DNA of 64,000 bases from Bog-473 sp963807675 (GCA_963807675.1 CAWECP010000010.1:62001-126000), one strand, 5' to 3'; positions 53,076 to 62,237 are shown, counted from the first letter of the stretch. The notes: a model not told the origin generated them from the letters alone. Translations and numbers: made by a program.

Positions 53076-53126
53076 CAGTCCGACATCCGCCGCAGCACTG
53101 ACCGACGACGGGAGACGGTGACGCCC

Positions 53127-53489
53127 ATGGCAAGCGAGGGATTGCACGAGCCTGCGCAGCTGCTCGACGAAGCGACGGTCGACCACCACCGGGCGCTGAC
53201 CTCGCTGGTCGAGGAGCTCGAGGCGGTCGACTGGTACGACCAGCGCGTCAAGGCGACCAAGGATTCGAGCCTCGCCGACATCCTGGCCCACAACCGAGAC
53301 GAAGAGAAGGAGCATGCCTGCATGACGCTCGAGTGGCTGCGCCGGCGTGATCCGGCGCTGGACCGGAACCTGCGCACCTACCTCTTCACGACCGAGCCCG
53401 TGACCGAGGTCGAGCACGTGGTCGAGGCCGAGGGCGGCGCAGCGGCGCCGGGGTCGCTCGCCATCGGCAGCCTGAAGGGGAGTGAGTGA
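53127..53489 (+). CDS. encFtn: Encapsulated ferritin-like cargo protein (EncFtn)
   Basis: A 120-residue ferritin-like protein made of two antiparallel helices that dimerises to build a ferroxidase site. SLVEELEAVDWYDQR holds the first Glu, and NRDEEKEHACMTLEWLRRR holds the Glu and the His (E-x-x-H) that bind iron in EncFtn. After the helical part the chain ends GSLAIGSLKGSE, matching the encapsulin cargo-loading peptide consensus (SLxIGSLKG type). ATG 53127 is preferred over GTG 53118 by RBS spacing. TGATG overlap with the shell gene ensures co-production. Confidence 0.92.
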   Translation: MASEGLHEPAQLLDEATVDHHRALTSLVEELEAVDWYDQRVKATKDSSLADILAHNRDEEKEHACMTLEWLRRRDPALDRNLRTYLFTTEPVTEVEHVVEAEGGAAAPGSLAIGSLKGSE

Positions 53490-54292
53490 TGGATCACCTG
53501 TATCGAGAGCTGGCGCCCATCCCCGAGGCGGCCTGGTCCCAGATCGAAGACGAGGCCAAGGGCCGGCTGGTCACGCACCTGGCGGCACGCAAGCTGGTCG
53601 ACCTGGACGGGCCACACGGATGGCGCCACTCGGCGACCGACCTCGGCCGGGTCGACGAGGTGCCCGGCCCGGCCGAGGGGGTGGCCGCGCTGCGACGGCG
53701 GGTGCTGCCCCTGGTGGAGCTGCGCGCGGATTTCAGCGTGTCGCGCCAGGAGATCGACGACGCCGACCGGGGCGCGGACGACATCGACCTGCCCGAGCTC
53801 GACGAGGCGGTGCGCCAGCTGGCCTTGGGCGAGAACTCCACCGTGTTCCACGGCTACGCCGACACCGGCATCCTCGGCATCACCGAGTGCAGCTCGCACC
53901 AGCCGATCGTGTTCTCCGACGACATGGAGCAGTACCCGAGGGTGGTGGCCCACGCCGTGGACATGCTGCGCCGCTCGGGCATCGGCGGTCCGTACGGTCT
54001 GGCCATCGGGCCCGAGATCTACACCGGCATCGTCGAAACCGACGAGCACGGGGGGCATCTGCTGCTGGACCACCTGCGCCAGATTTTGGACGGTCCGCTG
54101 GTCTGGGCGCCCGGCGTGCAGGGCGGGGTCGTCCTGAGTCTGCGCGGCGGCGACTTCGTCCTCGATTGCGGGCAGGACCTGTCCATCGGCTACCGGGACC
54201 ATAATGCCGAGGTCGTGCGGTTGTACCTCGAAGAGAGCATCAGCTTCCGGGTCCTCGAGCCCGACGCCGCGGTGGCCTTGACCAAAGGCTGA
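53489..54292 (+). CDS. enc: Encapsulin shell protein (family 1)
   Basis: A 267-residue HK97-fold shell protein, typical length for a T=1, 60-mer family 1 encapsulin. ELAPIPEAAWSQIEDEAKGR, HLAARKLVDLDGPHGW, LPLVELRADFSVSRQEIDDA, ENSTVFHGYADTGILGITE and LSIGYRDHNAEVVRLYLEES are hallmark segments; the N-terminal helix forms the pocket for the cargo peptide. With the ferritin-like cargo it should oxidise and store iron inside the shell. Start ATG overlaps the cargo stop. Confidence 0.95.
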   Translation: MDHLYRELAPIPEAAWSQIEDEAKGRLVTHLAARKLVDLDGPHGWRHSATDLGRVDEVPGPAEGVAALRRRVLPLVELRADFSVSRQEIDDADRGADDIDLPELDEAVRQLALGENSTVFHGYADTGILGITECSSHQPIVFSDDMEQYPRVVAHAVDMLRRSGIGGPYGLAIGPEIYTGIVETDEHGGHLLLDHLRQILDGPLVWAPGVQGGVVLSLRGGDFVLDCGQDLSIGYRDHNAEVVRLYLEESISFRVLEPDAAVALTKG

Positions 54293-54314
54293 GCGGCCGC
54301 GCGTCCGGAGACGG

Positions 54315-55232
54315 TCAGCCCAGTCGGGCCACGATGACCTCGGCGAAGCGGGCCGCCCGGTCGGGAGCGATGGCGAAGAACAGCCTCGGGTCCAGCAGCT
54401 CGAGCTCGAGGATGGCGGGCGCGCCACCCGCACCCGTCACCGTGTCGATCCGGGCGTACGTGGTGGGACCGAGCAGCGCTTCCGCCGCTGCCACGGCCAC
54501 CCGGCCCAGCTCGAGCTGGGCCGCCGACGGGGCGACCGGAGCGACGACCAGGTTGTCGATGAGGCTGTCCACCGCGCCCACGCCCCGACGGATCATGGGG
54601 CCCTTGTGGATGGCGTGGCTGAAGGCGCCTCCGAGGAAGATCAGCCCCACCTCGCCCTCCGTGTCGACCGCCTCCTGGTAGGGCTGCACGATGGCCGTGC
54701 GGCCCATTCTGACCAACTCGGCCACGTGCTCCCGTGCCCGCTCGTGCTCGTGGGCCTCATAACGGGCGGTCCGGAAGCCGCCGCCCGAGACCGAGGGCTT
54801 CACCACCACCTCGCCCTCCAGCGTGATCGGCGGCGGCACGCCGCCGCCCTCCTGCTCCTGCTCCACCCACGCCGCGGGGACCACAGGCACCCCGGCCGCC
54901 TCGAGCTGGCGCAGGTAGCGCTTGTCGAGGTTCCAGCGCAGAGTGGCGGGGGAGTTGGCCACGGGCACCCCGCTCCGCTCCAACGCGTCGACCCAGCCGA
55001 GATACGCATCGACGTGGTGGATGTTGTCCCACGTCCCGTTGGCCACCACCAGGTCGAACCCCGACCAGTCCACCGACGGGTCACTCCACACCGCGGTCGA
55101 ACCTTCGAGGCCGGCCGCCTCGAGCGCGGCCAGAATGAGCGGCCCCTCGTCGAGCAGGTCGGGCCACTGCGGAGCGGCGGCCAGCGCCACCCGCGGGCGG
55201 CGGCCGGAACGACCGGCCCGGCGGAGGGTCAA
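54315..55232 (-). CDS. ATP-grasp ligase, DcsG-like
   Basis: A 305-residue single ATP-grasp protein. FDLVVANGTWDNIHHVDAYLG, NSPATLRWNLDKRYLRQLEA, VPAAWVEQE, EVVVKPSVSGGGFRTARYE, AIVQPYQEAVDTEGEVGLIF and ILELELLDPRLFF follow the order of O-ureido-serine cyclo-ligase (DcsG)-type and related enzymes that join or cyclise amino acid derivatives with ATP. Substrate unknown. TTG at 55232 overlaps the stop of the oppF-like gene (TTGA), so it is translated with the peptide transporter. Confidence 0.75.
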   Translation of the reverse strand: MTLRRAGRSGRRPRVALAAAPQWPDLLDEGPLILAALEAAGLEGSTAVWSDPSVDWSGFDLVVANGTWDNIHHVDAYLGWVDALERSGVPVANSPATLRWNLDKRYLRQLEAAGVPVVPAAWVEQEQEGGGVPPPITLEGEVVVKPSVSGGGFRTARYEAHEHERAREHVAELVRMGRTAIVQPYQEAVDTEGEVGLIFLGGAFSHAIHKGPMIRRGVGAVDSLIDNLVVAPVAPSAAQLELGRVAVAAAEALLGPTTYARIDTVTGAGGAPAILELELLDPRLFFAIAPDRAARFAEVIVARLG

Positions 55233-56206
55233 GATCCGATGGGGAAGTGGCAGGCGACCTGGTGTCCCGGGGCGATCGGTCGCATTTCGGGCACTTCCTC
55301 GGCGCAGCGCTGCTCGGCCCGCGGGCAGCGCGTGCGGAAGCGGCAGCCCGACGGTGGGTTGATCGGACTGGGCGGCTCGCCGGACAGCGCCACCGAGTTC
55401 CGGGCGGACTCAGGGTCGGGCTCGACGGCCGAGGCCAGCAGCGCCGCCGTGTAATGGTGGGCGGGCGCCTGGTACAGGATGTCCGAGGGGGCGATTTCGC
55501 ACAGGCGGCCCAGGTACATCACGGCCACCCGGTCGCTCACGTTCTTCACCACGGCCAGGTCGTGGGCGATGAAGAGCAACGTCAACCCGAACTCGTTCTT
55601 GAGGTCCTCGAGCAGGTTCAGGATCTGTGCCTGGACCGAGACGTCGAGCGCAGAGACGATCTCGTCGCAGACCAGCAGCTTCGGCCGGAGCACGAGGGCC
55701 CGGGCGATGCTGATGCGCTGGCACTGGCCCCCGGAGAACTCCCGTGGCCGTCGGCCGCCGTTGACGTAGGGGTCGATGCCGACCTGGTCGAGCATGGCGT
55801 TGACCTTGGACTGCCGCTCCTCCTTGGTCCCGATGCTCCAGATGTTGAGCGGCTCGGCCACGATGTCGCGGACCCGGCGCCGCGGGTTGAGCGAGGAGAT
55901 CGGGTCCTGGAAGATCATCTGGACCTGGGTGCGCAGCGTGCGCAGGTCGCCGCGGCTCAGCGCCGTCAGCTCCGTCTCGCCGAACCGGATCTGGCCGGAG
56001 GTGGCGCGCTCGACCTGCACGATGGCGCGCCCCGTGGTCGACTTGCCACAGCCCGACTCGCCCACCAGCCCGAGGGTCTCACCCTCCTGGATGCCGAACG
56101 ACACTCCGGCCACGGCCTGCACTGACTGGTTCCCCTTGTGGAAGGTGACGTGGAGGTCCTCGACGTCGAGGAGCGGTCTGGTCGTGGTGACGGCGGCGTC
56201 GCTCAC
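55229..56206 (-). CDS. oppF: Oligopeptide ABC transporter, ATP-binding subunit (OppF/DppF-like)
   Basis: About 325 residues. Walker A GESGCGKSTTGRAI, Q-loop MIFQDPISSLNPR, signature FSGGQCQRISIARAL (Cys replaces the usual Arg), Walker B LLVCDEIVSALDVS, and the C-terminal oligopeptide domain SGCRFRTRCPRAEQRC with a Cys pattern as in Fe-S-containing DppD/F proteins. GTG 56206 overlaps the OppD stop; the longer frame upstream is the shadow of oppD. Confidence 0.9.
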   Translation of the reverse strand: MSDAAVTTTRPLLDVEDLHVTFHKGNQSVQAVAGVSFGIQEGETLGLVGESGCGKSTTGRAIVQVERATSGQIRFGETELTALSRGDLRTLRTQVQMIFQDPISSLNPRRRVRDIVAEPLNIWSIGTKEERQSKVNAMLDQVGIDPYVNGGRRPREFSGGQCQRISIARALVLRPKLLVCDEIVSALDVSVQAQILNLLEDLKNEFGLTLLFIAHDLAVVKNVSDRVAVMYLGRLCEIAPSDILYQAPAHHYTAALLASAVEPDPESARNSVALSGEPPSPINPPSGCRFRTRCPRAEQRCAEEVPEMRPIAPGHQVACHFPIGS

Positions 56207-57207
56207 GCGGTCACCGCCGCGGTGCGGGCCCCGGTCGGCAAGGGGAACCAGCAGGCGTAGCTGTGCCCGGGCTCGGCCTCCACGAGCGGTGGCTTCTCGA
56301 CGTGGCACCGGTCCTGCGCGTACGGGCAGCGGGGCGAGAAGGGACACCCGGCCGGCGGGTGCAGCAGGTCCGCCGGCCGCCCCTCAATGGCGGTGAGCCG
56401 CGTGTGGCTCGGATTGGCCAGGCGCGGAATGGAGTTCATGAGGGCCTCGGTGTACGGCATGGCCATGCTCTTGAACAGCACGTTGGTCGGCGCCCGCTCG
56501 ACGACGTTGCCGGCGTACATGACGATGATCTCGTCCGTGCGGGTGGCCACCACGCCCAGGTCGTGCGTCACCAAAATCATGGCCATCTCGCGGTCGTGCT
56601 GCAGCTTGCCGAGCAGGTCGAGGATCTGCGCCTGCACGGTGACGTCGAGCCCGGTGGTGGGCTCGTCGGCCATCAGGAGCCGGGGGGCGCAGGCCAGCGC
56701 GATGGCGATCATGACCCGCTGGCGCATGCCACCCGACAACTGCGCCGGGTAGTTCTCGAAGCGCTCGACGGGGGAGGGGATGCCGACCTGCATCAGCAGG
56801 GAGAGGGCGGTCTCCTTGGCCTCGGTCTTGGGCAGCTTGAGGTGGACGCGCAGCGGCTCCATGATTTGGTTGCCGATCCGCTGCACCGGGTTGAGCGACG
56901 TCATCGGGTCCTGGAAGACCATGGCGATGCTCGTGCTCCAGAGCTTGCGCAGCACGTCGTTGGGCGCGTTGAGGATCTCCTGGCCCCGGAAGCGGACCGA
57001 CCCCGTCTGGGTGGTGGACGACAGGGGAAGCAGACCCATGATCGCCCGCGACAGCACGGTCTTGCCCGAGCCCGACTCGCCCACGATGCCCAGGGTCTTG
57101 CTCTGGGTCAGGGTAAGTGAGACCCCTTGCACCGCCTGGAGGTGGCCCCGGCTGGTGGCGAAGGAGACATTCAGATCCTCGACCTCGAGGAGCGGCGCCT
57201 CGCTCAC
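56203..57207 (-). CDS. oppD: Oligopeptide ABC transporter, ATP-binding subunit (OppD/DppD-like)
   Basis: About 334 residues. GESGSGKTVLSRAIMGLL, MVFQDPMTSLNPVQRIG, LSGGMRQRVMIAIALAC, LLMADEPTTGLDVTVQAQIL, THDLGVVATRTDEIIVMYAG and the C-terminal AGCPFSPRCPYAQDRC. Partner of the OppF-like ATPase; together they power the OppBC pore. GTG 57207 overlaps the OppC stop. Confidence 0.92.
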   Translation of the reverse strand: MSEAPLLEVEDLNVSFATSRGHLQAVQGVSLTLTQSKTLGIVGESGSGKTVLSRAIMGLLPLSSTTQTGSVRFRGQEILNAPNDVLRKLWSTSIAMVFQDPMTSLNPVQRIGNQIMEPLRVHLKLPKTEAKETALSLLMQVGIPSPVERFENYPAQLSGGMRQRVMIAIALACAPRLLMADEPTTGLDVTVQAQILDLLGKLQHDREMAMILVTHDLGVVATRTDEIIVMYAGNVVERAPTNVLFKSMAMPYTEALMNSIPRLANPSHTRLTAIEGRPADLLHPPAGCPFSPRCPYAQDRCHVEKPPLVEAEPGHSYACWFPLPTGARTAAVTA

Positions 57208-58121
57208 AGTTTGATCTCCGTGACGTCGAAGTAAGCCCGCAGCTTGTCCGCCACCACGTTCAAGCTGATGAGGAGCAGGAACATGGCGCCGGCCGGGAAG
57301 ATGACCAGCCACGGGTTGGTCTGCCCCTTGGCGCCCGACAGCAGGCTGGCGCCCTCGTTGAGCATGTTGCCCCAGCTGGGGGTCGGCGGTTGCACCGACA
57401 GGCCAAGGAAGGCCAGCGTGCCCTCCAGCACGATGATGCTGGCCACGGCGATCAGGCCGAACGAGACGATGGTCGGCATGATGTTGGGCAGGAGCTCTCG
57501 GGCCAGGATCCGCCGGTCGCTCGCCCCCAGCGCCTTGGCCGCCAGCACGAAGTCACGGGTGGCGTATGAGAGCGTGGACGCCCGCACCACGCGGAAGATG
57601 AGCGGGGCGCCGAAGATGCCGATGATCAGCGTGATCTTCCAAAGGTTGTGGCCCCAGAACGAGACGATGGCGATCACGGCCACCAGGGCCGGGAACGCCA
57701 GCACCACGTACGACGTCGTGTTCAAGACGGTATCGACCCGGCCCCGACGGTAGGCGGAGTACATGGCTGGGATGCCACCGACGATCAAGCCGATCAGGGC
57801 GCCGCCGAAGCCCACTACCAGCGACACCCGGGCGCCGTAGACCAGGCGGCTGAAGATGTCGCGGTAGAGGTCGTCGGTGCCCAGCAGGTGGCCCCAGCCC
57901 GGTCCGGCGTTCTGCACGCTGTTGTAGTTCCCGAGGTCGGGGTTGGGCAGGGGCAGGAGGCTGGCGAAGGTGGCCATGAGGGCGACGAGCACGATCCAGC
58001 CGCAGCAGAGCCAGAAGAGGATCCCGAGCTTCTTCTTGGTGTAATCGGCCGCCGCGTCGGCGGTGATCTCCTCCTGGATGTCGGCGAAGGCCTCACTGGT
58101 GTTGATGGTGGCGCTACTCAC
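57204..58121 (-). CDS. oppC: Oligopeptide ABC transporter permease (OppC/DppC-like)
   Basis: A 305-residue permease with an N-terminal helix and a five-helix core. HLLGTDDLYRDIFSRLVYGARVSL at the start of the core and the EAA loop FVLAAKALGASDRRILARELLPN are diagnostic of OppC. GTG 58121 lies inside the end of oppB. C-terminal WLVIFPAGAMFLLLISLNVVADKLR is the usual ending. Confidence 0.92.
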   Translation of the reverse strand: MSSATINTSEAFADIQEEITADAAADYTKKKLGILFWLCCGWIVLVALMATFASLLPLPNPDLGNYNSVQNAGPGWGHLLGTDDLYRDIFSRLVYGARVSLVVGFGGALIGLIVGGIPAMYSAYRRGRVDTVLNTTSYVVLAFPALVAVIAIVSFWGHNLWKITLIIGIFGAPLIFRVVRASTLSYATRDFVLAAKALGASDRRILARELLPNIMPTIVSFGLIAVASIIVLEGTLAFLGLSVQPPTPSWGNMLNEGASLLSGAKGQTNPWLVIFPAGAMFLLLISLNVVADKLRAYFDVTEIKL

Positions 58122-59061
58122 GGGCGATCCTCGGGTCGACGATGGTGAACAGAAAATCGAAGATGAAGTTGATAAGGACGATAGCGACGGCGACGAACAG
58201 CGTGATGCCCTGCACGACCGTGTAGTCGTCCTGGTCCACGCTGTAGATGAGCTGATAGCCGAGACCGGGCATAGCCAAGAGCAGCTCGACCACGAACGTG
58301 CCGGCGATAAGGCCGCTGATGACGACGCCCGCCGAGGCCAAGAGCGAAATGGAGGATGGTCGCAGCGCGTGGCGCCACATGATGCGCCGGTCGGACAGAC
58401 CCTTGGAGCGGGCCATGGTGATGAAGTCCTCTTGCAGGGTCGAGATGAGGTCGTTGCGCAGGAGCCGGAAGTAGACGACGATCGACCCGAGGGCCAGGAC
58501 GATGGACGGCAGGATCATCGTGTGGATGTTGGACCAGAAATTCTGCGTCAGTGGCACATAGGACGCGGGGCCCGGGAAGACGTGCCAGTGCACGGCGAAG
58601 ATCAGCACCAGCACGGGTGCGATCACGAAGGCCGGCAGGGCCAGCATGGCGAACGTCGTAGTGTTCGAGAGCTGGTCGAACAGGCGATTCGGGCGACGCG
58701 ACGCGTGCATGGCCATGGGGAAGGCGATGGCGAAGGCGATGATCTGGGAGAAGATGATCAGCTCGAGGTCGATCGGGAACGACTGCTGAATGATCGTCAC
58801 CGTGGTCTGGTGCGTCGTGTAGGACTGCCCGAGATTCCCCTGGAACACGTGGCTCAGCCAGATGAAGTACTGCTCGTACAGGGGCTTGTTCAGGCCGAGC
58901 TGTGCGTTGACCGTGGCCACGTTCTGGGGCGTGGAGTTCGGCCCCAGAATCGTGGTGGCCGGGTTCCCGGGCAGGAGGTGCACGAGGAAGAACGAGGCCA
59001 CAGACACGAAGAGGATGATGATGATGAGCAGCACCAGCCTCTTTGCGATGTAGCGGACCAC
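58114..59061 (-). CDS. oppB: Oligopeptide ABC transporter permease (OppB/DppB-like)
   Basis: A 315-residue permease, six helices. YIAKRLVLLIIIILFVSVAS, HLLPGNPAT, LGLNKPLYEQYFIWLSHVFQ, EAA loop FITMARSKGLSDRRIMWRHALRPS and ELLLAMPGLGYQLIYSVDQ are typical. GTG with AGAGG 5 bases upstream. First gene of oppBCDF-ATP-grasp. No substrate-binding lipoprotein gene precedes it, so the receptor must be elsewhere. Confidence 0.92.
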   Translation of the reverse strand: MVRYIAKRLVLLIIIILFVSVASFFLVHLLPGNPATTILGPNSTPQNVATVNAQLGLNKPLYEQYFIWLSHVFQGNLGQSYTTHQTTVTIIQQSFPIDLELIIFSQIIAFAIAFPMAMHASRRPNRLFDQLSNTTTFAMLALPAFVIAPVLVLIFAVHWHVFPGPASYVPLTQNFWSNIHTMILPSIVLALGSIVVYFRLLRNDLISTLQEDFITMARSKGLSDRRIMWRHALRPSSISLLASAGVVISGLIAGTFVVELLLAMPGLGYQLIYSVDQDDYTVVQGITLFVAVAIVLINFIFDFLFTIVDPRIARE

Positions 59062-59156
59062 AGCGCCTCTTTCCCCCCCTCGTCCTGCCTCGGTTCCCTT
59101 CGGTTCTCAGTGCCCCCACCGGCGGCGCATGATCCTAGACCGCGAGCCCGTTGTCC

Positions 59157-59162
59157 TACCAT
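59157..59162 (+). promoter_or_regulatory. -10 box of the GT39-like gene (leaderless)
   Basis: TACCAT ends 7 bases before ATG 59170, with the same arrangement as before the GT87 gene at 8 kb (TACCAT, GCGGCACC, ATG). This favours 59170 over ATG 59161, which lies within the box. Confidence 0.45.
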
Positions 59163-59169
59163 GCGCCCC

Positions 59170-60774
59170 ATGTCAGAGGAGGTTCCCGCACTCAGCGGCC
59201 GTACGCGCCTGCTCGCGGCGATCGGGGTCGGCCTCGTGGTGGCCGCGGGTCTCGTCCTGCGCTTCTGGACCCGCTCCGGGCTGTGGCTGGATGAGGCGCT
59301 CACCGTCGACATCGCGCGGCTCCCGCTGCACGACCTCCCCGAGGCACTCCGCCACGACGGCGCCCCACCGCTGTACTACGTCCTCCTCCACTTCTGGATC
59401 CGGTTGTTCGGCCAGTCCAACGACGCCGTGCGTTCGCTCTCGGGTGTCATCGCCGTCATCACGCTCCCGGTGGCCTGGCTGTGCGGCCTGCGCTTCGGCG
59501 GCCGGACGGTGGCCTGGACGACGTTGGTGCTCCTGGCCAGCGCACCCTTTGCCGTCTACTACGGCACCGAGGCGCGCATGTACGCCCTCGTCATTCTGCT
59601 GACCGGTCTCGGCTTCCTGGCACTCCAGCGGGCGCTGGAGAAGCCGAGGCCCGGCAACCTGGCCGCCGTGGCCATCGTGGCGGCGGCGCTCCTCTACACC
59701 CAGTACTGGTCGCTCTATCTGGTGGCCATGGTCGGCGTCTGGCTCGTGGTCGCCATCGTGCGCGACCGCCGGCGCGGCCGGCCCGAGGATGCGCCCTGGC
59801 CCGCGCTGATCGCGCTCGCCGTCGGCTGCCTCCTCTTCGTCCCCTGGGTGCCGAACTTCCTGTACCAGTCCGTGCACACGGCGACGCCGTGGGCGGCCCC
59901 GCCCAACTTCTCGGCCGTGATCAACGCGGTGACCGGGTTCACCGACAACCAGGGTTCGACGCTGGCCAGCGGCACCAACCAGGGCCGGCTCCTGGCCGTC
60001 ATCTACTTCGCCATGCTGGCGCTGGCGCTCTTCGGCATCGGGAAGTCCGATCGCATCATTGAACTCGACCTGCGGACGCGGCCGCGCTCGCGGGGCACGA
60101 CCTTCGTCGTCGTCGGGACACTGTTCGCCGCCATCGCGGGTGGCATCCTCACCGGGAGCGCCTTCTCCTCGCGCTACGCGGCCGTCGTGTTCCTGCCGCT
60201 CCTGCTCCTCATCGCCCTGGGTACCACCACGCTGTTGAACCCGAAGGTGCGGGCCGTCGTGGTGGGCCTGGCCGTGGTGGCCGGACTGGTGTCGTCGGCG
60301 CAGAACGTCACCACGCAACGCACGCAGGCCGGCCATGTGGCGGCCGCCATCAACGCACAGGCCAAGGCCGGCGACATCGTGGCCTTCTGTCCCGACCAGC
60401 TCGGGCCCTCGGTGTACCGGCAGGTGCAGGACACCTCCCGGTACGACATGCTCACGTTCCCGCGGCGCACCGGACCCGCCATCGTCGACTGGGTCGACTA
60501 CGCCAAGACGGTAGGGGACGCCAGCCCCCTGGCCTTCGCCGACGACCTGGTGCAGAAGGCGAGCGGCGACCACACCATTTGGCTGGTCTGGCAGCCCGGC
60601 TACCAGACGTACGGCATCAAGTGCGAACAGATCGCGTCGGACCTCAGCACGCTGGCCAGCCAGAGCGGCGGCGGCGCGCGCAACATCGTGATCAACAAAC
60701 CCGCGCTCTACTACGAGCCGATGAACCTGACCGAATTCGTCGTGCCGACCGCCGGGCACCCGGTGAACGGGTGA
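59170..60774 (+). CDS. GT-C glycosyltransferase (GT39/PMT-ArnT-like)
   Basis: About 534 residues, eleven or so transmembrane helices. The first extracellular loop has WLDEALTVDIARLP with the Asp-Glu catalytic pair, then GAPPLYYVLLHFWIRLFG and YYGTEARMYALVILLTGLGF, features of polyprenol-phosphate-sugar-dependent glycosyltransferases. The C-terminal 130 residues form a soluble outer domain. It likely uses mannosyl- or other sugar-phospho-polyprenol to glycosylate an envelope target. Followed after two GTGAACGG copies by a second GT-C gene. Confidence 0.82.
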   Translation: MSEEVPALSGRTRLLAAIGVGLVVAAGLVLRFWTRSGLWLDEALTVDIARLPLHDLPEALRHDGAPPLYYVLLHFWIRLFGQSNDAVRSLSGVIAVITLPVAWLCGLRFGGRTVAWTTLVLLASAPFAVYYGTEARMYALVILLTGLGFLALQRALEKPRPGNLAAVAIVAAALLYTQYWSLYLVAMVGVWLVVAIVRDRRRGRPEDAPWPALIALAVGCLLFVPWVPNFLYQSVHTATPWAAPPNFSAVINAVTGFTDNQGSTLASGTNQGRLLAVIYFAMLALALFGIGKSDRIIELDLRTRPRSRGTTFVVVGTLFAAIAGGILTGSAFSSRYAAVVFLPLLLLIALGTTTLLNPKVRAVVVGLAVVAGLVSSAQNVTTQRTQAGHVAAAINAQAKAGDIVAFCPDQLGPSVYRQVQDTSRYDMLTFPRRTGPAIVDWVDYAKTVGDASPLAFADDLVQKASGDHTIWLVWQPGYQTYGIKCEQIASDLSTLASQSGGGARNIVINKPALYYEPMNLTEFVVPTAGHPVNG

Positions 60775-60778
60775 ACGG

Positions 60779-62053
60779 GTGACCGTCGTGGCCGAGAGCG
60801 CCACGGCGACCGCGGCGGGCGGGACGCCCGGGACGCGGAGCGCTGCGCTGGGTTGGCTGCCGGACCTGTGGCGCCGGCTTCCGGAGCCGTTGCGCGAGGC
60901 GCTGCTGCCCTACATCGTGGCCCGGGTGGTGGTCCTGGGTGCGCTCGGGTTGGCGCACTTCGTGGTGGACCGCACCCATCCCGCCGTGCCCGCCGTGGCG
61001 GCTCGTGTGCACGCCGGCCTCCTCGGCTGGGACGCCGGGTTCTACGAGACGATCGCCCGCGAGGGTTACGGGCCGCTCGGCAGCCAGGCGCTCCGCTTCT
61101 TCCCGGCCGTGCCCCTGCTGACCCACGCGCTGGCCTGGGTGCCCGGGCTGGGCGACGGGCCGGCGCTCGTGCTGCTGGCCAATGCGGCGGCCCTCGCCGC
61201 GACGGCCATGTTGTACGTCCTGGCCCGCCGCGAGACGGGCGACCCGGCCGTGGCGCGCCGGACCGTCTGGGTCCTCAGCCTGCTACCCGCCGCCTTCGTG
61301 CTGGTGATGGGGTACGCCGAGTCGGTCCTGCTGGTGTTCGCCCTCGGCTGCTTCCTCGCCCTGCGCCCGGCACCGGGGCCACGGCTGGACCCCCTGCTCG
61401 ACGGGGAGCCCCACCTCGGGGCGCCGGTCCGTTCCGACCCGCACCCGCACTTCGCGACTGCCGGCGCGCTGGCCTTCGCCGCCGCCCTGACCCGGCCCAT
61501 CGGCGTCCTGCTCTTCCTGGCCGTTGCGCCCGAGGTCGTCCGCTGGTGGACGCGGCTGGGCCGGTCCGAGCGTGCCGCCGGACTGGGCGCCATCCTCGCC
61601 CCCTTCGTGGGTGTCCTGGCCTTTGCCGCCTGGGCCGAGCACACCGTCCACGATTGGTGGGCGCCGCTGCGGGTGCAGCTGCAGAGCTCGCACCACGGCG
61701 GCCTGTCCGATCCCGTCGTCACCCTCTTCCACGACGCCACGGGCGTGCTGCACCACCACGTCGGCACGGCCCTGCACGTGCCGTGGGTGCTGCTGGCCCT
61801 GGCCATGCTCATCGTCTGCTGGCGCCGGCTTCCCGCCCCCTACACGCTCTTCGCCGCCGCCGTCCTGGCCGTGGCCGTGTCGGGCTCGAACCTCGACTCC
61901 TTCGAGCGCTATGCCCTGAGCGCCTTCCCGCTCAGCCTGGCGGCTGCGCTCCTGCTGGCCGAGGCCCAAGTCGAGCGGTTGGTGCTCACCCTGCTGGCGG
62001 CCGGGCTGGCCGGCTACGCCCTGCTGGCCTTCCTGAACATCTCCGTGCCGTGA
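60779..62053 (+). CDS. PIG-V-like GT-C mannosyltransferase
   Basis: A 424-residue polytopic protein. LLGWDAGFYETIAREGYGPLGSQALRFFP has the WDxxxY/E motif of PIG-V-like mannosyltransferases; MGYAESVLLVFALGCFLAL and AALTRPIGVLLFLA follow in the family order. It probably adds mannose from polyprenol-phosphate-mannose outside the membrane. GTG 60779 is 5 bases after the upstream stop; GTG 60788 is also possible. Co-transcribed with the GT39-like gene. Confidence 0.8.
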   Translation: MTVVAESATATAAGGTPGTRSAALGWLPDLWRRLPEPLREALLPYIVARVVVLGALGLAHFVVDRTHPAVPAVAARVHAGLLGWDAGFYETIAREGYGPLGSQALRFFPAVPLLTHALAWVPGLGDGPALVLLANAAALAATAMLYVLARRETGDPAVARRTVWVLSLLPAAFVLVMGYAESVLLVFALGCFLALRPAPGPRLDPLLDGEPHLGAPVRSDPHPHFATAGALAFAAALTRPIGVLLFLAVAPEVVRWWTRLGRSERAAGLGAILAPFVGVLAFAAWAEHTVHDWWAPLRVQLQSSHHGGLSDPVVTLFHDATGVLHHHVGTALHVPWVLLALAMLIVCWRRLPAPYTLFAAAVLAVAVSGSNLDSFERYALSAFPLSLAAALLLAEAQVERLVLTLLAAGLAGYALLAFLNISVP

Positions 62054-62150
62054 CCGGGATCCCACCCGGTCGGGGAGCGGGGCCGGACCCTGGACGGGCT
62101 CTCGCCGGGTCGGGAGAGAGGCGGGGCTGAACCGACGACACGTCGCCCTG

Positions 62151-62184
62151 CGCAAACGCTAACCACAGACGTTTAGCGTTTGCG
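62151..62184. promoter_or_regulatory. Perfect 12-bp inverted repeat, operator or terminator
   Basis: CGCAAACGCTAA and TTAGCGTTTGCG separated by 10 bases. It is much AT-richer than its surroundings and has no U tract. It lies 98 bases after the GT-C stop and 92 bases before the flavoprotein start, so it may end the first unit or bind a dimeric regulator of the second. Confidence 0.6.
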
Positions 62185-62237
62185 AAATCGCCGCCACCCC
62201 CCGGACCCATCGCGCCCGGCCCGTGAGACCCTCCCCC

